Assembly: GCA_037447655.1 (NCBI GenBank)
Contig: JBBHKE010002532.1
Span: 1 to 62,000, forward strand
Direction: 5' to 3'
From: Zygnema cylindricum
Taxonomy: Eukaryota > Streptophyta > Zygnematophyceae > Zygnematales > Zygnemataceae
Length of the DNA stretch: 62,000 nt
Shown: piece after piece, positions 1-12,605 of the stretch
How positions within the stretch are numbered: position 1 is the first letter of the stretch
Layout of the letters: every line of letters starts with the position of its first letter
The notes under the pieces: generated by a model
Database searches by the model: none
The model's input: the letters and a program-made list of their open reading frames with translations, nothing else
Told to the model about the DNA's origin: nothing
Program-made: the position numbers and the translations under genes

Positions 1-179
1 TTTTTTTTTTTTTTTTTTTTTGTTTTTTTTTTTTATATGAGTACATGGGAATAAAAGAAACTGAAGGTTAAAATGCGTGACAATTTTTAGGCAACTTCTT
101 AAGTTTGGGATGTATCCGTAGATTCTGGTCACGTGACACAGCGAAAAACTAAAAAATGCTTGGGATGTTATTTCAGGTT

Positions 180-251
180 TGAACCTGACGTGAATCGAAC
201 ACGCAACCTTCTGATCTGGAGTCAGACGCGCTACCATTGCGCCACAGATCC
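180..251 (-). tRNA. tRNA-Trp (anticodon CCA)
   Basis: Delivers tryptophan at UGG codons. The complement folds as a 72-base cloverleaf. The 7-bp acceptor stem closes with G-U pairs allowed, and the discriminator is A (complement of base 180). The anticodon stem TCTGA/TCAGA encloses the loop CTCCAGA, giving CCA. The T-loop reads TTCGATT and the A and B boxes are intact. There is no intron and no encoded CCA. A run of Ts about 25-30 bases past the 3' end could end Pol III transcription. The sequence is nearly the one known from land plants. It is identical to the copy at 1161-1232. Confidence 0.96.
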
Positions 252-713
252 CGGTGGGTGGTACACGACATTGTTTAAATAAATACTTTTACATAAATGA
301 ATATCTCAAAGCTTGTAAAACCCCAATCAAAAAAATCGGCTAATACGCTACCAATGTTACATGCGACAACGAAACATGAAGCCCGTTTCCATGGGAGAAA
401 CACCCTAAGTGCACGCGTCGGCCTCAGGGACTTCAGTGTGTATCGCTGTGTCAGCCCATTGCTAAAAGGGAAAAACGGCAATACTGGCGAAAAAAAAAAC
501 ATCAGCAGAAGTACAAAGGCGAGTAAATATCAGAAAAATCAAAGTACCATTTACGTTTAAAGACTACCAGGGTCAAGAATCGGGGCGGTGTCTTAAAGCT
601 ACAGTACTGTCGCGGTAACAAGACAACGTTAAGCAAATCTAAACCCTAAAAAACACGCCACTGTAGTCCCTGGTTGACTCTCCCACACCAGAAAAAAACC
701 TATCCTAGATGAC
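252..713. other. Intergenic, nothing recognised
   Basis: AT-rich sequence. Short overlapping open frames on both strands between 275 and 560 show no recognisable domain and look like chance. Confidence 0.6.
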
Positions 714-934
714 TACACCGCGTATCGCTAATAGTGTTCACAATTTTTTCGTCACTTAAAACATCTTTTCCCCGTACACACTTGTCATTATTTTACATGG
801 AGACCGCCAATTCGAAGGTGAGAATCGTGGCTTTCAATCGCAACCGTCAGATCCATAATCCGACAATTGTGTACGGATAAAAGATGTTTAAAGTGGCAAA
901 AAAAACATTAACACTAATAGCGATACACGGTGTA
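714..934. mobile_element. MITE with TA ends (TACACCG / CGGTGTA family)
   Basis: A 221-bp palindromic element. The left end TACACCGCGTATCGCTAA and the right end TTAGCGATACACGGTGTA are inverted repeats, followed inward by a second matching pair (CACTTAAAACATCTTTT and AAAAGATGTTTAAAGTGGC). It starts and ends with TA, as expected for a duplicated TA target of the Tc1/mariner type. No coding capacity. At least ten other full or partial copies lie in this window, for example 29070-29284 and 33485-33706. It sits between the two tRNA-Trp genes. Confidence 0.85.
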
Positions 935-1160
935 CTCACTACCATCTCAAACTAAAGTTCCAGATTGGCGAAGACCGACGATGTAGTCCGGATGTCTAAC
1001 GACATGCATAACAGATTTGCACTTTGGCAAACATCAAAATGTAACGATGCGGGAGCACATTCTCTCCACATTGCATCATTCGTAATTCAGTGCTAATTCT
1101 TACACCTTAAGACGAGTAAATACGAAAGAAAAAAATAGACTGTCGGCATGGTTTCAGGTT

Positions 1161-1232
1161 TGAACCTGACGTGAATCGAACACGCAACCTTCTGATCTGG
1201 AGTCAGACGCGCTACCATTGCGCCACAGATCC
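1161..1232 (-). tRNA. tRNA-Trp (anticodon CCA), second copy
   Basis: The same 72-base gene as 180-251, identical throughout. About eight bases beyond the 3' end are also shared (reading CAGGT on the plus strand), so the copies arose by duplication rather than independently. The outer flanks differ. A T-run on the sense strand (plus positions about 1128-1135) lies about 30 bases downstream. Confidence 0.96.
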
Positions 1233-1726
1233 GACAAATACACTTCAAATTTGCTTGTATAACTAAAAACAAAATCTACAAAATTTTGTACCACATTACA
1301 TATTTGATAATTCTAAGGGAGAGCAAAAATACTGGATATACTTCAGGCTTGAACAAACTCTTTTGCATATAGACGATATTCGTAGTTCTGATCTTTAGTT
1401 GGGCGTAGTTTGAGGCTTTGGTGTCTAGGGTAGTTTGTAGTGTTTCAATAGTTTAGTTTTGTTGTACTTGCTTTATTTCTTTTCTTTTAGGCTTCTAAAG
1501 CATTATTGTTTTGTTTTTAGTCCTTTAGGATTTTGGTCTTTTACCTTTGTTGGTCATCAATTCTTTTTAGTGACAATCATGTTTTGTATTTCGATGGTAT
1601 TACCATCGCGTTTTTGGAAATAAAATCTGTTACTTTTGCAGACAACAAAATTTGACTACGCAGCATCGCACACTCACAACATGACATGTTGCAAGCGGAC
1701 ATGTCATGCTTAATTCTCCTCAAGCT
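1233..1726. other. Intergenic, nothing recognised
   Basis: AT-rich, with T-rich stretches at 1440-1560. A short match to GATGGTATTACCATCGCG near 1595 is self-complementary. No coding or RNA feature is supported. Confidence 0.5.
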
Positions 1727-1798
1727 TGAACCTGACGTGAACAGATCACGCAACTCTTTATCTTGGAGTAAGACGAGCTACCATTGCACCACCGATCC
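1727..1798 (-). pseudogene. Decayed tRNA-Trp pseudogene
   Basis: Same length and register as the two intact tRNA-Trp genes upstream and still carrying a CCA anticodon (CTCCAAG loop). The anticodon stem has three mismatches, the T-loop reads ATCTG in place of TTCGA and the acceptor stem has a G-A mismatch. It is in the same orientation as the two intact copies, so it is probably an older member of one local tandem duplication. Confidence 0.85.
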
Positions 1799-2790
1799 GG
1801 TACAAAAAACTTCGTGAGCTTTTACAACATTAACATTAAAAAAATCTTGAAACCTTATAAACTTATAATGATTTCAATAATAAAATAATAATTGATAAAG
1901 TTGACTCGGGAAATACGGATAAGCACAAGCTTGTAAGGACATTTAATTTAAGTAAGAGCTTAAAAACGAAAAGAAAATTGAATCATGAAATCTTGTTTCA
2001 TGAAGCAGGAGCACACGATATTATTAGGACGATTTCAACAAGTCAACAGGCTGGTTCAATAGCAACTTATTAGTGTGAAAGCACATCGCTTACTCTGATT
2101 ATCCAGTATTTTTTACTGGATAATCAAAGTGCATTTTTTTGATTGACTACACACAATATCGAGTGAATGACATGCTTATTAAAGCTCATGATCATGAGCT
2201 CTATCATTACCATTATCATTCTAACTTTTATTAGAAGCAAGGTAATCAAAGAGAGGAACTATTTTGTTATATACACCCTTCATTACACTCGCTTGTATAT
2301 AAGTTTAGGAAGATCACGTAAATTAGTGTCAATTAAGTATATACAAATCGCCCATGGCTATTGTGTAGCTTACTCAAACAAAACATGTTTATGTTTGATG
2401 TAGCAGTGACAGTGCACACTAACTTTTCGGATAATACTTCAAATGTGTGAAATCCAATGGAAACGTTGCACCTGATTTTTCCATGCTGTAGACGTAATGT
2501 AAGTATATTCTACACTTACATAGAATAAAAAAAATGTATTTCATACGTATAGTAAGCATGGCACCACACTGCGCATTTACAATTATTTTTCACACATTCG
2601 ACCTATACCTCAAAAGGCGCCTGGAAAAATGTCCATTCATCAACATCTTCACCTGCAGACAAATTGTGCACAAGAAGAAAATTAGCTTTGGGCTTAACCT
2701 GGTAGCGTGGAGTTGGTGAGCAATCCATGAAGTTCAAAACTGCAATACATCCACACCGCCCTTCACCATCACATAAGTAAAGATTGATAA
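1799..2790. other. Intergenic, nothing firm
   Basis: AT-rich. Contains an 18-base inverted repeat at 2096-2127 (ATCCAGTA ... TACTGGAT). The minus-strand frame between 2600 and 2780 has a readable stretch without a known domain and may be the tail of the retroelement remnant next to it. Confidence 0.4.
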
Positions 2791-2814
2791 GAATTTGTTA
2801 AAAAATTACGATTG

Positions 2815-3420
2815 TGAACAAACTGAGTTACAGTTCTCCATCAAATTGGCGAATTCCTTTGCAATTGGAAACCTTGACTGTTCGAACCACATTTGCGGCC
2901 CAAAACTGGTGTCATACCCTTTGAAGAAAGTTATCCGCTACGGTTTGGGACTCTTTCCGATGGGATCATCACCAATTCGATCCGCTTGGAGAAATGCTCA
3001 ACATCACAATAACATATTAGTTACCCTCCAACTTGTCGGAAGGGGTCCTAAAGATCCACTTACCACTTGTACAACATCCCCTTGATGAGAAGGGAATCAA
3101 ACTTTGCATCTCTTTTCCTGTCAAAAGACGCTTTTACCATATTGCAAACCGAGCATGCCAAAACTAACCGGTTCACACGTGTCCTCATCTTGTACCTCCA
3201 ATGAGAGGTGGCCATTGAGGAGGTTGTCCTTTTCTGTCCAAAGTTATTTTATTGTTCATGAAGGCTGGTCACCAAATCACTCGGTCAGATGGCTTGGAGA
3301 CCACTGGACATTCATAATTGGGAATGATTACAAGAGCATATCTCTCTCCTGTGCGTAAGAGACCATCCGTTGTTGCACTTTGACCTCAACATTTTCGGTC
3401 AATATATTCGAAATGTTTTC
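2815..3420 (-). pseudogene. Ty3/gypsy-type integrase remnant
   Basis: On the minus strand, translated pieces in changing frames line up with the integrase of Ty3/gypsy retrotransposons. In order there is a zinc-binding-like CSVCNMVKASF near 3130-3165, GPLPTSWRVTN near 3020-3060, VEHFSKRIELVMIPSE near 2955-3005, SQTVADNFLQRV followed by HQF and AANVVRT near 2885-2955, and EFANLMEN near 2845-2865. The last pieces sit where gypsy integrases read roughly 'AVVRTDQG.EF.GEFANLM'. Several frameshifts and stops separate them, so this is an old dead copy. No LTR was identified. A run of 29 A residues at 3963-3991 lies on the far side. The family call rests on motif memory. Confidence 0.6.
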
Positions 3421-3963
3421 GGACCTCGAAGACTTCATCACCTCCAAATCCTCCCAAATATCTCTCCATCAACCCTCATTAATCCTTGTCCGTTAACCAC
3501 TAAACTAAAAACCGATAATCCAAGGGAGGGATTCTGGATACCAAAGATTGTACTTGCTGACTGAAGCAATGCCACAGTTGCGTCATGATCTCGTCAAACC
3601 AAGCCCCTTTGGCGTCCTTTTTGGAGAGATTAGAATCCCTACTCAAGTCGTCTACATTCCCAAATTTTCTCCACCCTGATGAACAACATCGAATTCATAT
3701 TCCTACAAGATTAGGGCTATCAGGCAGATTTGCCCGCGAGTTCACTATTCTCCATGATCCATTTTAAAGTTGATGATTTGTAATGAGCGTAGGATGCCAA
3801 AAATTACAAATTGCTTAGATGACCACCACAAGCTCGCCATAGTAATTGTTGTATGATGACCTGGCCTTATTATTACCCTGACTCGCATAAATATTCGGCT
3901 CCCATCACCTTTTGGTGTGCCACCTCTGCCTCTAGACACACCTCCTCCAATCAATGTATAACC

Positions 3964-3994
<31 letters not shown>

Positions 3995-4754
3995 GACTTT
4001 ATTAAAAAGCGCGACGGTAACAGAAAAATGGGCTTGGTGGTTTGGCGGTCTTAATATTGACTGGGCTTGTTTTAATGATTTTAAAAAAACGTCCTTGCGT
4101 TTCCTCCAAAATCTGGTCTCCTTTCAAATGCTGGTTCAAAAGTTGAGTAGTGCTACTAAATTACAGTGTGAACCTCCAATAATAATTAACCAAACCCAAA
4201 AAGGTATAGAAGGCAAAAACGTACGCCACGGCTGTTGTCCCCTGCCTACTTAGACGGCAGAAAGATCAAAGACTTTACATTTGAGCATGATAGGCCAATG
4301 AACACCAAAAGAAGGTTGTACAAAAACATATGTTTACAACTATATGACCCACCCTATAAAAATCACACAAAGGACTCTTTGATCACTTGAATACAAAATG
4401 ACTCAAAGACGCGCTAAATTGATGTTTAACTCCTTATATGATAGCCCACAAGTAGGGTAATAACTACCTCCTAACACATAAGTGCCAGATAAACACTAAA
4501 GGTTTACAACGTCTCAGAAACAACTCTCGAGATTTACACCTAAGTTTAAAAAAACAATTCTCAACAAATGAGCCAAATGCACAAAGCACAAAACAATTAA
4601 AAAATAATTTTATCACCAACTCACCTCACGCTTTTAGACAAATAGAAAAGGTTGCAATGAAGACCACGCGAAGTTACTAAGTATCTTCACAATTACAATA
4701 ACTCGAAAGACCTACATCTTTGGTCCCTACTATCTTTATGTTAATTTATACAAA
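3421..4754. other. Intergenic, possible upstream part of the gypsy remnant
   Basis: Minus-strand fragments such as GAWFDEIMTQLWHCFS near 3570-3615 may belong to the same dead retroelement, but no motif is diagnostic. A 29-base A run begins at 3963. From 4000 to 4750 nothing coding is seen. Confidence 0.4.
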
Positions 4755-5034
4755 GAGGGAGAGGGAGAGGGAGAGGGAGAGGGAGAGGGAGAGGGAGAGG
4801 GAGAGGGAGAGGGAGAGGGAGAGGGAGAGGGAGAGGGAGAGGGAGAGGAGAGGGAGAGGGAGAGGGAGAGGGGAGAGGGAGAGGAGAGGGAGAGGGAGAG
4901 GGAGAGGGAGAGGGAGAGGGAGAGGGGAGAGGGAGAGGAGAGGGAGAGGGAGAGGGAGAGGGAGAGGAGAGGAGAGGGAGAGGGAGAGGGAGAGGGAGAG
5001 GGAGAGAGAGAGGGAGAGGGAGAGGGAGAGGGAA
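4755..5034 (+). repeat. (GGGAGA)n microsatellite
   Basis: About 280 bp of GAGGGA hexamers with occasional GAGGA and GGGGAGA interruptions. Open frames on both strands here, repeats of RE, RG or SPSPSL, are only the translation of the repeat. Confidence 0.95.
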
Positions 5035-5213
5035 AGAATAAGGCGTGAATCCATAAAAAGCTCATAACCGAAGGAACAAATATTTTAAATATATAAAGAA
5101 TATAACTGAATTCATTCTAAGCAAAAATAAAACTCAACTACTTCTTACACTCTACAGAATAAACAATTTAAGTAAAAATTTAAGAACAAATTGAAGACCG
5201 GTGACTCGTTCAT

Positions 5214-8200
5214 TTACTGACCAATTGGTCGCAATTCAAATTTTTCCTTAAGAATAATATCTAATTCTTTAAGTGCCGTGATTTTGAATGTAGGCTTCTC
5301 TTCTTCACTGAAATCTTCCAAATCATAACGATTATCTTCATCTAATAAACATGTCATTGCTCCGGCTCGGTTTCCGCACACAATCTGCCCCCCCCCCCCA
5401 AAAAAAAAACATGTTACATAGTATATGTCTACACCCGAATCATGCATTAAAACTACACTCATAGATAACATGCTATCAGTGTTAGTGAATAAAGAGATGT
5501 AATTATTATTATTATTATTGTTTTATTATTGGCTACACCTTAATCGTTCTCAAGTAAAGAAATTATTAGCGTTGGGTTTATATTGGTGATATTAATTCTA
5601 ACCCAGGTCCAAATAACATGGCCGTTTTTGAACCGTTTAAAAAATCAGTGTTAAGAAAAACAAAATTAGGTGTTGTTTGATCAGAGGTCAAAACCAACAG
5701 TACCGAATTAGTCTAATAAACGCACGATTCACGGTGTACTGTTCCAGTCAAACCATTTCTTATTTACATTTCTGCAATGTCTGGATATACAAGATTTTAG
5801 AAAAACACGTAGATCGAGACTTTCGAGACACAGATTGTGAATTGTTTAGGAAAAAACCAAATCGGGCAATTGCGAAATAAACAAAGAGAAGTAACAAATG
5901 GATCGTACATCATCTTTCGCGCTATCCCCAATGATGATGACCTCATCCGGTTGTACTCCCCATATCTGGCAAATATGAAGCAACGGCCCGGGATCAGGCT
6001 TGTATGGTCGAAATTCCCGGCTGAGAGCTGGCTGGAATCGTGGAATCTGCAATCAGTAAGAACAAAAGCACAATATAACGTCTCCTGGAAACTATAAAAC
6101 CTGTCCTTTTTGAAAAACTGGATCACACTCTCTACGTTGTGATATTGCATCCCTTGTCTGTCACTGACAATTGCAGAAAGCTGCGACCTACGGGAAAAAG
6201 GACACAACTAAGTAAAAAACGAATAGTCGACCAACTTGACTGAAAAAACAGTATGATTGGGGCCGGAGTACTCTCTGGGAAACTACACTGCTCAATTAGT
6301 TTACTGTGGATGGTTCGAACAATAACTAAATGCGTTTTTGATGCCAATGCAAAGTAGTTTTAAGTAATTCCCAGAACAGGCGGTGAGCATAATAGGTACT
6401 TATCCCGTATAAAACATATTCGACTTCTGACTACACCTGAAAAAACCACTGAATAAGCTGTGATTTTCAGTTCATCAACAGAAACTTCACACCAAATCGC
6501 AGGAAATTGTAGCAAAGAATGTTCACATAATGCCTTTCTTTTGCAGACATGTACCAGTGTGATTGACATTATTTTTGTAACTCGACTTATTCTAGAACAG
6601 CACTCCTTGTAAATCCAGACTGCACTTTGGGACTTGAAACCTTGTTATGTAATGGCCATCTGAGTGATTTTTAAGATTGAAATTATTTTCGTAACTCATC
6701 TACATACAGAACTGCTTGCAATTCCAGACTACAACTTGGACCAAGATCATTGAAACCAAACTACTATATAATTAATCCGGGTAATTATTGAATCTATAAC
6801 AATTCAGATCTAAACATTTTTTAAGATCCAGGTTTATGCATCCAAATTATACTTGAATCGAGGTTTTTTCCAAATCCGGACTATTTCTGCATCTAGACTG
6901 GCATTCATTTTATTTTTATGAAAATATTTATGATTTGACTCCCTCAAATAAAAGGGAATGTCGCCGGAACTTACTCCAAACCGCGAGTGAAAATGATCCA
7001 CCGATGATTTCACGTTCCGGGTGATCAGACCCCGCCTGAAAAAAATCCAAACCATTTCACAGTGTTTTATCAGAGACTAGTTTCCAAAGAGCATAATTTT
7101 CCAGAGGGTGATTACGAAGGACCGAGATCTAATAAGTGACTTTCAAAGGACGTTCTTTGCGAATTCATACATATTGGTGTACACACACTAGTTCCAAAAG
7201 AAGACTTCAGATGCAGCCAAATTAGTCTGAACCATAAAAAAAAAACCAGCAGGAATAAGTGGAAATTCCTGACATCCAAGGATTTGCCATTACTAATATA
7301 CAATCAGCGGTAATAATAAATGTAAACATATAGTACAACAGTAAAAATACAATAAAAAATGTAATTCTGCACGTATGGCGTGACGTTATGGTAACATGGC
7401 ATCATCCTAACAACTTCATAACGTGGGATCCTTGTTTTCACGATGCATTGTTCCATAAATAATGATGGACAGTAATAGTCCTTTTCGATGTCAGAAAGTA
7501 TATGCTATTTAAGGAATTAACTGTGTTTCATTGTCTGTTCAATACATGCAAAACAATGTCTTAAACTACACCATTGTGCATAAATCATAAGCATATGTTG
7601 GCGTCTGCTTGCAATATGGCCATATTATCTTTATCAAGACGGGTAAACTTCCAAATTTCAGACATACATGGATGACGATGAAGGTACACTGCCATCGCTG
7701 TTAGTGTTAAACATTCGCCAAGCAGTTAAAGCTGTTTAACTTCCTGTTCAACTGTTGAGCTTTCTTTTGGAGACAAGCAAACAAATGGTAAAGGTTTACC
7801 TTGCGATTGCTTTTATTTAAAAAAAAAATCAAACGGTGACATTTAAGTGACCGTAAATGTTTAACACTAATAGCAACGGGCAGTGCAGTAGACAGTGTAG
7901 CGTCCAAATTGATCCTTACTTTCCTCGCATTTTTTAAGTGTGGTCCAGACTATTTTTCAAACTGTACTAACAATGAAAATGCAGACAAATTACAGAAAAC
8001 AAGTTCGACAAACTTTATCATCCACTGTTAAGTCTGACTAATTTTAGGCTCTTACTTTTGTAATATAAACTACTCACTCGCCTAAATATGAAGCCTAAAT
8101 TCAGGCGTAGTTAAAAAAAAAAGACCACCTTGAGTGATTACTATCAACAATATACAAAACTAATTTGAAAAATTGTAAAAATCAACCTTCGCACTCTTCT

Positions 8201-10668
8201 TTAAAGTTCTGTAAGTGACACTGGAGAGGGAGACAAAAGAGGGTCCAAAATTAGAAAAATCCACAACAAAAAGGAAAAAAAGAGAGAGAGGAAGAGAGTG
8301 AGAGGAAAGAGGAGACAAAGTGTTTTAAATATAATGTTCTACGATTATAACTATAAATAAATTTAGCAGTACAAATGTGCTTATGGCTGATATTAAATGC
8401 AATCGAAAATCAAAAAAATAAACACCGTCTTTACAATTAAAAGCAATACTAAGCCTTACAAACATAAACTACATCTGAAAAATTCCACTCAAGAGGAGTG
8501 GTTTGTTCAGATCCTTGTAGTCAGGACCAGACAAGTTTGGGTGGGCTTATTTTGAATGTAAGTATAGAACAGATTGGGCATATTCTCACTTACATTTTTT
8601 GATAATGTTTGACCAAAACATGATCAAAAAAATGTACGTGAGAATATGTGCAGTGATTACAAGCAGAAAATGTGTTGACTGAAGGGTCCATGTAGCCCCG
8701 TTCTTAGTGTGATGATTAGGTGTAAACTGGATTAATTTGGGCCTTGCACTAAGTTAAAATCCGGACTTCCAATGGACGGCGTAAAGTTATATTGACATGA
8801 GATGAGTTAAGTTAACATCTGTAATTATTACAACAGACGGTAGAGATTTCTTATGGAGATGAAAACACAAAATCTTGTGAATTCTTAATGTTGGAATACA
8901 AATAAAATACAGCAATTACAATTAGTACACAGCATATTTCTCTCAAAGTCAATCACTCTAATTCAAATGAATACTCTTTTGACCCACAAACACAAATTAG
9001 TGTTAAAAACACTATTTAGTCAAGTGGCCCATAATAAGCCACATGGCAAAACATAATTTATTGCAGTTGAAACTAATACTGTTAACACTTACAATTCACC
9101 AGCTCTAATAGCAATGGGGGGTGTAGTATACCTGATTTGCTGTCGATCTAACATTTCACAAAGCTCCACCGCACCTGTAACAAATAGTAAACATGGACCC
9201 CCCAAAGAAAGAAGTGAAAAAAGATGAACTCACAACACAAAGGCAAAAAAGATGAACTCAAAAGACAAGTTGCAAGACAAGACTCATAACATATGCATAA
9301 TACATAGTGACTCAACTGAAACACATAAAATTCCTTAAAAAGCATACATTTCAAACATAGAAAAGGACTATAATGTCCACCATTAATAATGGAACAATGT
9401 ATCATGAAAACAAGGATCCCTCTTTATGAAGTTGTTATAATAATGTGAAAAAAAAATTACGAAAACAAAGAAGTCCATTGTGTAATTTAAGACCAATGCT
9501 CATAATGACAATCAAAAAACTTGGGATCAAATGTGAATCTCTATGAAAGTCAATTTAATAGCAGGTTACTGAATTGTCCTTTTGTAGACATGCGATAACC
9601 CTATTTGTCCAATTAACTAAATGTAGAAACCTGTGGCTAGATTGACTTTCCATGGAAATTAAGTCAAAGACCATGATTACACCATTCATTACACCGGCCA
9701 TCGCTTTTAGGATAAAGGAATTACTAGTGTAAATGCAAATTAGAATGCATAGCACCAATTTAGTGGAGGGAGACAGCGACCGAATTAGTGTTATTAACTC
9801 TAATAGCGACGGGCTGTGCAGTGGATGCTTAAACAGAACTGAGAAAAAAGAAAAGCAAGTTCCTCACAACCTCAAGTTCACAAACTTGAACGCCACTAAC
9901 TTTTTTTTTTCCAATTTTTGGGGAAACTAGACCAATTCAGACGAATTTATAAAACAACTAAAAAATGAGTATGTCATAGACCATAAACAGTGAAACTGTA
10001 AATCCACACTAATTACTGTGAAGGGGAAAAGGTGAAGAAATGTGTGATCAACAATGCCAAGTAAAACTTACCATAAAAACTGAAGAAAACAAAAAAAAAA
10101 AAAAAAGCAGGCACAACGAGGAGGCACCTGGCATGACCTTCATATTGGAATTTGCTTCTAACTCGATTGACGATATGATCCTATAGGCTTCGGCCCTTCT
10201 CTCCTCACTCCATCCATCAATCTCTTCCAAAATATCACGACCTTTAGCTCCAATTCTCCGTCTCATCTCTCCAAAGTCAATGCATGGAACAGTTAGGGTT
10301 CCATCCATGTCAAAAACCACTCCTCTCAAAATGTGTCTTTTCGGAGGAAACATAGATGTTTCCATAGTGGATAACAATCGTTTCCGAGTATTATAATCAT
10401 TAGGCGTCTTCAAATTAGAAAACTTCATTCCATAGCCATAGTCATTATTAAAAGAAACAGGCGGAGAAATAAATGTTGAGTTTGTTTCAGTTTCCGAGAA
10501 GCTTCCAGCAGTTTGATTCTTGCTGAGATGTAAGAGAGACCATCTGAAACGGTTTCTATTGGAAGAATCTTGACAAGGAAGTTTCGCAGAAAGAGGGTTG
10601 CAAGTAAGAGAGCTCAAACAAGAAGCTAGGGTTAGCGTTCGCCCATTCACAGCAAGTTTCCAAGCCAT
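5214..10668 (-). CDS. HAD-superfamily hydrolase, five exons, probably organelle-targeted
   Basis: Predicted phosphatase-like enzyme of the haloacid-dehalogenase superfamily; substrate unknown. Exons in order: 10128-10668, 9132-9174, 6975-7035, 5909-6046, 5214-5384. All introns are GT-AG, phases match, and the total is 954 bases (317 aa plus stop). Motif I is FDMDGT at residues 119-124, with the nucleophile Asp120 and acid/base Asp122. Motif II Thr is in GLITRN (about residue 200), the motif III Lys is in YKPDP (about 231), and motif IV is GDSAKDD (255-261). The order and spacing match plant HAD proteins reading 'GLITRN.K..VD.FH.RFG..FSPALSREFRPYKPDP'. About 110 residues precede motif I, Ser/Asn-rich and basic, consistent with a plastid or mitochondrial transit peptide. 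The exon 5 acceptor follows a run of about 13 Gs. The gene is divergent from H3 at 11544. It looks intact. Confidence 0.9.
8985..9125. mobile_element. MITE in HAD intron 2, abutting the splice donor
   Basis: Repeat with internal AATTAGTGTTA and CTCTAATAGCAATGG motifs ending in GGTGTA. It belongs to the longer subfamily that also contains GTGGCCCATAATAAGCCACAT, CATGGCAAAACATAA and AGTGCAGTT-like blocks. Its last base is directly followed on the minus strand by the GTATAC donor of HAD exon 2. A parallel copy lies at 15210-15350. Confidence 0.65.
9722..9830. mobile_element. MITE fragment in HAD intron 1
   Basis: Contains TTAGTGTTATTAACTCTAAT followed by AGCGACGGGCTGTGCAG, the right end of the TA-flanked MITE family, with a degraded left side. 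It lies within the intron between HAD exons 1 and 2. Confidence 0.5.
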
Positions 10669-11051
10669 CTTGAAGGAGTCAAACGGTAGATTGAAAAACC
10701 GACCAAAGCAAACCCTAGAACAGTATAACTTCCATGTGAAAAAACTGAACGGCGCAGTTCAAGGATCTGCACAATAACTACGAACTAGCCGCATAGAAAT
10801 ATGAACAGTTATATGGTTTGTTGTTAGACGTTAAGGTCCTGCGATTAATGCTAACGACCTTTCACGGTGTCCTGCCGTTCAGTCGTCGCTTAGCGGTCAG
10901 TCAATGCTGAAGAACCAGTCAGAAGGGCAGTTCTGATATAAACTGCTCCATAGAGACACTAAATCGACGTAACGGAGAAAGGAAATCGACGCAGCGGGGA
11001 GTCACGGAGTCGAACGGAGTGCACGGAGCTTCGCCCTTGGTGATCGACTGA

Positions 11052-11059
11052 TTTCCCGC
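11052..11059 (+). promoter_or_regulatory. E2F-type site upstream of H3 copy 1
   Basis: TTTCCCGC fits the E2F consensus TTTSSCGC, known to drive S-phase histone transcription in plants. It lies about 200 bp upstream of the TATA box and is preserved at the matching place in the second H3 copy (17606-17613). Confidence 0.6.
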
Positions 11060-11251
11060 GTCCCAAACAATTCAAATTCAAATTCGCAGCTTTCCGCCTT
11101 CCCCAGTTCGAAAACCTCCAAACTTCAAATTGTTTGAGCTTTCAAGCGAAAACGAGAGCCAAATTTGCAACCTTCCTTCATTCCCGCCTTCCATCGCCGC
11201 ACGTTTTTGTTCTATCTTCATCCTTATCTGCGACGGCCACTCCTTCCCTCA

Positions 11252-11260
11252 CTATATATT
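11252..11260 (+). promoter_or_regulatory. TATA box of H3 copy 1
   Basis: CTATATATT, preserved in the second copy. Transcription from here would give a leader of roughly 250 bases, pyrimidine-rich, before the ATG at 11544. Confidence 0.65.
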
Positions 11261-11369
11261 CTCGCGTTTGGGACCTCTACAGAAGCATCAATCAATCGCC
11301 TTCTCTCTTCCTCTCGGCCATCTCATCCATTCTCTGTTCCCTTCACTTCCAGCTTTAAGCAAGCTGTAA

Positions 11370-12300
<931 letters not shown>

Positions 12301-12605
12301 GCTTGGCTGTCGGCATCTGATTGATAAGGCTTGAGTTGGAATTTGAAAAAGTTGCGGTATTAGATCTCTTGTAGGAGCTTGTTGAAGACTAATGCTGAGT
12401 GTTTTCTGGCTCCAGCTGAAATTGGCTTCGTTGCTCATATCAAAAGTTTGAGTTTGTATATTTTCTTTCATTAGAAAGCATTGTAGAATAGTCACTTTTA
12501 TAGGCTTTTAATTTTTTGAGTAATTGGCAGGGCAGGATTTGAAAATGTCCACTGTTGAGTTTGCTGTTATAAGAATTCGTGAACAACTTTGACACATTTA
12601 TGAGG

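Noticed and set aside
2534-3767. Plus-strand frames between 2534 and 3767
   Set aside because: They lie opposite the gypsy integrase remnant and show no domain of their own.
4755-5034. Telomere-like repeat
   Set aside because: The unit is GGGAGA, not the plant telomere unit TTTAGGG, and it is internal with unrelated flanks.
4720-5067. RE-repeat and SPSPS-repeat proteins at 4.7-5.1 kb, and similar frames at 14.1-14.7 kb
   Set aside because: Translations of GGGAGA / CCCTCT microsatellites.
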